DNA of 6,213 nt from Coriobacteriia bacterium (GTDB lineage: Bacteria > Actinomycetota > Coriobacteriia > Coriobacteriales > QAMH01): contig CAAEKX010000043.1 in the NCBI GenBank assembly GCA_900756605.1, positions 1 to 6,213 of the forward strand. The letters are read 5' to 3'. How positions within the stretch are numbered: position 1 is the stretch's first letter; the number at the start of each line of letters is the position of its first letter. Of the stretch, positions 4,885 to 6,213 are shown in pieces. The notes below the pieces were generated by a model, which was not told the DNA's origin, made no database searches, and worked only from the letters and a program-made list of their open reading frames with translations. Both the position numbers and the translations under genes were made by a program.

Positions 4885-6213
4885 ATGAAACCGGTCCTAT
4901 TGGTGATTATGGATGGCTTTGGTCTGGCCGAGGACGGTCCGGGAAACGCCATTTCGCTTGCATCCAAGCCCTACTTTGACGAGCTGTGGGCGCAGCGTCC
5001 TCATACGACACTCGGAGCGTCGGGGCGTGACGTTGGCCTTCCCGATGGCCAGATGGGCAATTCCGAGGTCGGACATTTGAACATGGGCGCGGGACGCGTC
5101 GTGCACCAGGAGCTTACGCGCATTAACGATGCATGCGAGAACGGCAGCATCGAAGAGAACGAGATTCTCATCGAGGCGATGGATGCGGCCATTAACGCGA
5201 ATCGTCCCATTCACCTTCTGGGTCTGCTCTCTGATGGCGGCGTGCATAGCAATATCGAGCATCTCGAGGCGCTCATCGAAATGGCAGCCAAGCGCGGCGC
5301 TCGCGATATCCGCATCCATGCTTTTCTCGATGGTCGTGATGTCGATCCCAAGAGCGGCGCGGGCTATGTTCAACGTATCGTCGATTTCTGCGACCATATC
5401 TTCAATGATTACGGTGGCGCTCAGGCCGAGATTGCGACCATATCGGGTCGTTACTACGCGATGGATCGTGACAAGCGCTGGGATCGCGTACAACAGGCTT
5501 GGAATGCGATTGCCCTCGGCGCAGGCAAGGGCTTCGCGCGAAATCGCCCAGTAGGTGCCGTCGAGGCATCCTACAAGGTGGACATTACCGATGAGTTCGT
5601 CATCCCGACGGTTCTCAACCATCGCGGTGTCAATGATGGCGACACGATGATCTTCTTCAACTTTAGGCCCGACCGTGCCCGTGAGCTCACACGAGCCTTC
5701 GTGGATAAGGAATTCGATGGTTTTCCGCGTCCCAATGTGCCGGATGTCAACTTCGTTTGCCTGACGGAGTACGATCCGACCATCGATGCGCCCATTGCTT
5801 TCCCCAAAGCCTTCCCGGAGAACACGCTGGCCGATTTACTTGCGGATCAGGGTCTACGTCAGTTCCATATTGCCGAGACCGAGAAGTACGCGCATGTCAC
5901 GTTCTTCTTCAACGGCGGTGTTGAGCAACCCAAGAAAAACGAGGAGCGCAAGCTTATCGCAAGCCCCAAGGTCGCGACCTATGATTTGCAGCCCGAGATG
6001 TCCGAGCCGCTCGTCACCGAGGCACTCGAGCAGGCGATTAACGATGATGTGGCCGATGTCTACATCGTGAATTATGCCAACTGCGACATGGTTGGACACA
6101 CGGGTGTGATCGAGGCTGCCACGGCCGCTGTCGAGGCGGTCGATCATGGTCTTTCCCATGTGGTCGAGGCGATTCTCGCCAAGGGCGGCGCCGCGCTCAT
6201 CACGGCCGACCAC
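4885..6213 (+). CDS. gpmI: 2,3-bisphosphoglycerate-independent phosphoglycerate mutase (3' end outside window)
   Basis: This cofactor-independent, metal-dependent (usually manganese) enzyme converts 3-phosphoglycerate to 2-phosphoglycerate through a phosphoserine intermediate, and belongs to the alkaline phosphatase superfamily. There are 443 codons of a protein usually about 510 long, and the frame is open to the window edge. Visible active-site elements are Asp10 in VIMDGFG, the catalytic Ser60 in PDGQMGNSEVGHLNMGAGR (53-71), DGGVHS (117-122), FLDGRDVDP (147-155), GRYYAMDRDKRWDR (188-201), FFNFRPDRAR (257-266), TEKYAHVTFFFNGG (332-345) and NYANCDMVGHTG (396-407, with Asp401 and His405). The last three codons are Ala-Asp-His, the start of the ADHGN metal motif, so the window cuts the gene in the active site. 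The ATG has AGAGGAG ten bases upstream, a slightly long spacing. It is the third glycolytic gene of the cluster, separated from tpiA by 75 bp with a stem-loop. Confidence 0.98.
   Translation, partial: MKPVLLVIMDGFGLAEDGPGNAISLASKPYFDELWAQRPHTTLGASGRDVGLPDGQMGNSEVGHLNMGAGRVVHQELTRINDACENGSIEENEILIEAMDAAINANRPIHLLGLLSDGGVHSNIEHLEALIEMAAKRGARDIRIHAFLDGRDVDPKSGAGYVQRIVDFCDHIFNDYGGAQAEIATISGRYYAMDRDKRWDRVQQAWNAIALGAGKGFARNRPVGAVEASYKVDITDEFVIPTVLNHRGVNDGDTMIFFNFRPDRARELTRAFVDKEFDGFPRPNVPDVNFVCLTEYDPTIDAPIAFPKAFPENTLADLLADQGLRQFHIAETEKYAHVTFFFNGGVEQPKKNEERKLIASPKVATYDLQPEMSEPLVTEALEQAINDDVADVYIVNYANCDMVGHTGVIEAATAAVEAVDHGLSHVVEAILAKGGAALITADH

Noticed and set aside
4897..5622. A 241-codon minus-strand open frame opposite gpmI, and a 178-codon one opposite tpiA (4183-4719)
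   Set aside because: Both lie entirely inside genes with intact catalytic motifs, have no recognisable domain and are in the antisense position that often stays open in such DNA.

Overview
This GC-rich window carries one cut gene at each end (uvrB and gpmI), four complete protein-coding genes that are named or can be classed, and one small unrecognised membrane protein gene. Consensus-like AGGAGG ribosome binding sites precede several of the genes. The mix of a glycolytic pgk-tpiA-gpmI cluster, a small SurA/PrsA-like lipoprotein and a Tyr/His/Cys-rich anchored protein fits a high-GC Gram-positive anaerobe. The class Coriobacteriia (Actinomycetota) is my best guess from recalled protein style; no search was run.

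Layout: (1) 1-797, plus strand, the 3' end of uvrB (nucleotide excision repair). (2) 798-884, a short convergent gap holding a GC-rich hairpin that looks like a dispersed palindromic element. (3) 1837 down to 885, minus strand, two genes in a tight operon: a 90-residue protein with a C-terminal membrane segment, then a 223-residue N-terminally anchored protein with His-His/Tyr repeats and two CxxC pairs. (4) 1838-1981, a divergent regulatory region with an 18-bp perfect dyad. (5) 1982-2740, plus strand, a lipoprotein with a SurA-like chaperone N-domain but no parvulin domain. (6) 2786-6213, plus strand, pgk, tpiA and the first 443 codons of gpmI.

The glycolytic genes encode consecutive lower-glycolysis enzymes plus triose-phosphate isomerase. 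They are tightly spaced and probably co-transcribed, perhaps with the lipoprotein gene 45 bp upstream. No gap (GAPDH) gene is present in the window. A 10-bp stem-loop lies between tpiA and gpmI and may tune expression or RNA processing there.

Most of the window is ordinary housekeeping DNA. The least explained part is the pair of minus-strand membrane protein genes and the shared divergent control region facing the lipoprotein gene. I see no CRISPR array, tRNA, rRNA, insertion sequence or obvious defence system.
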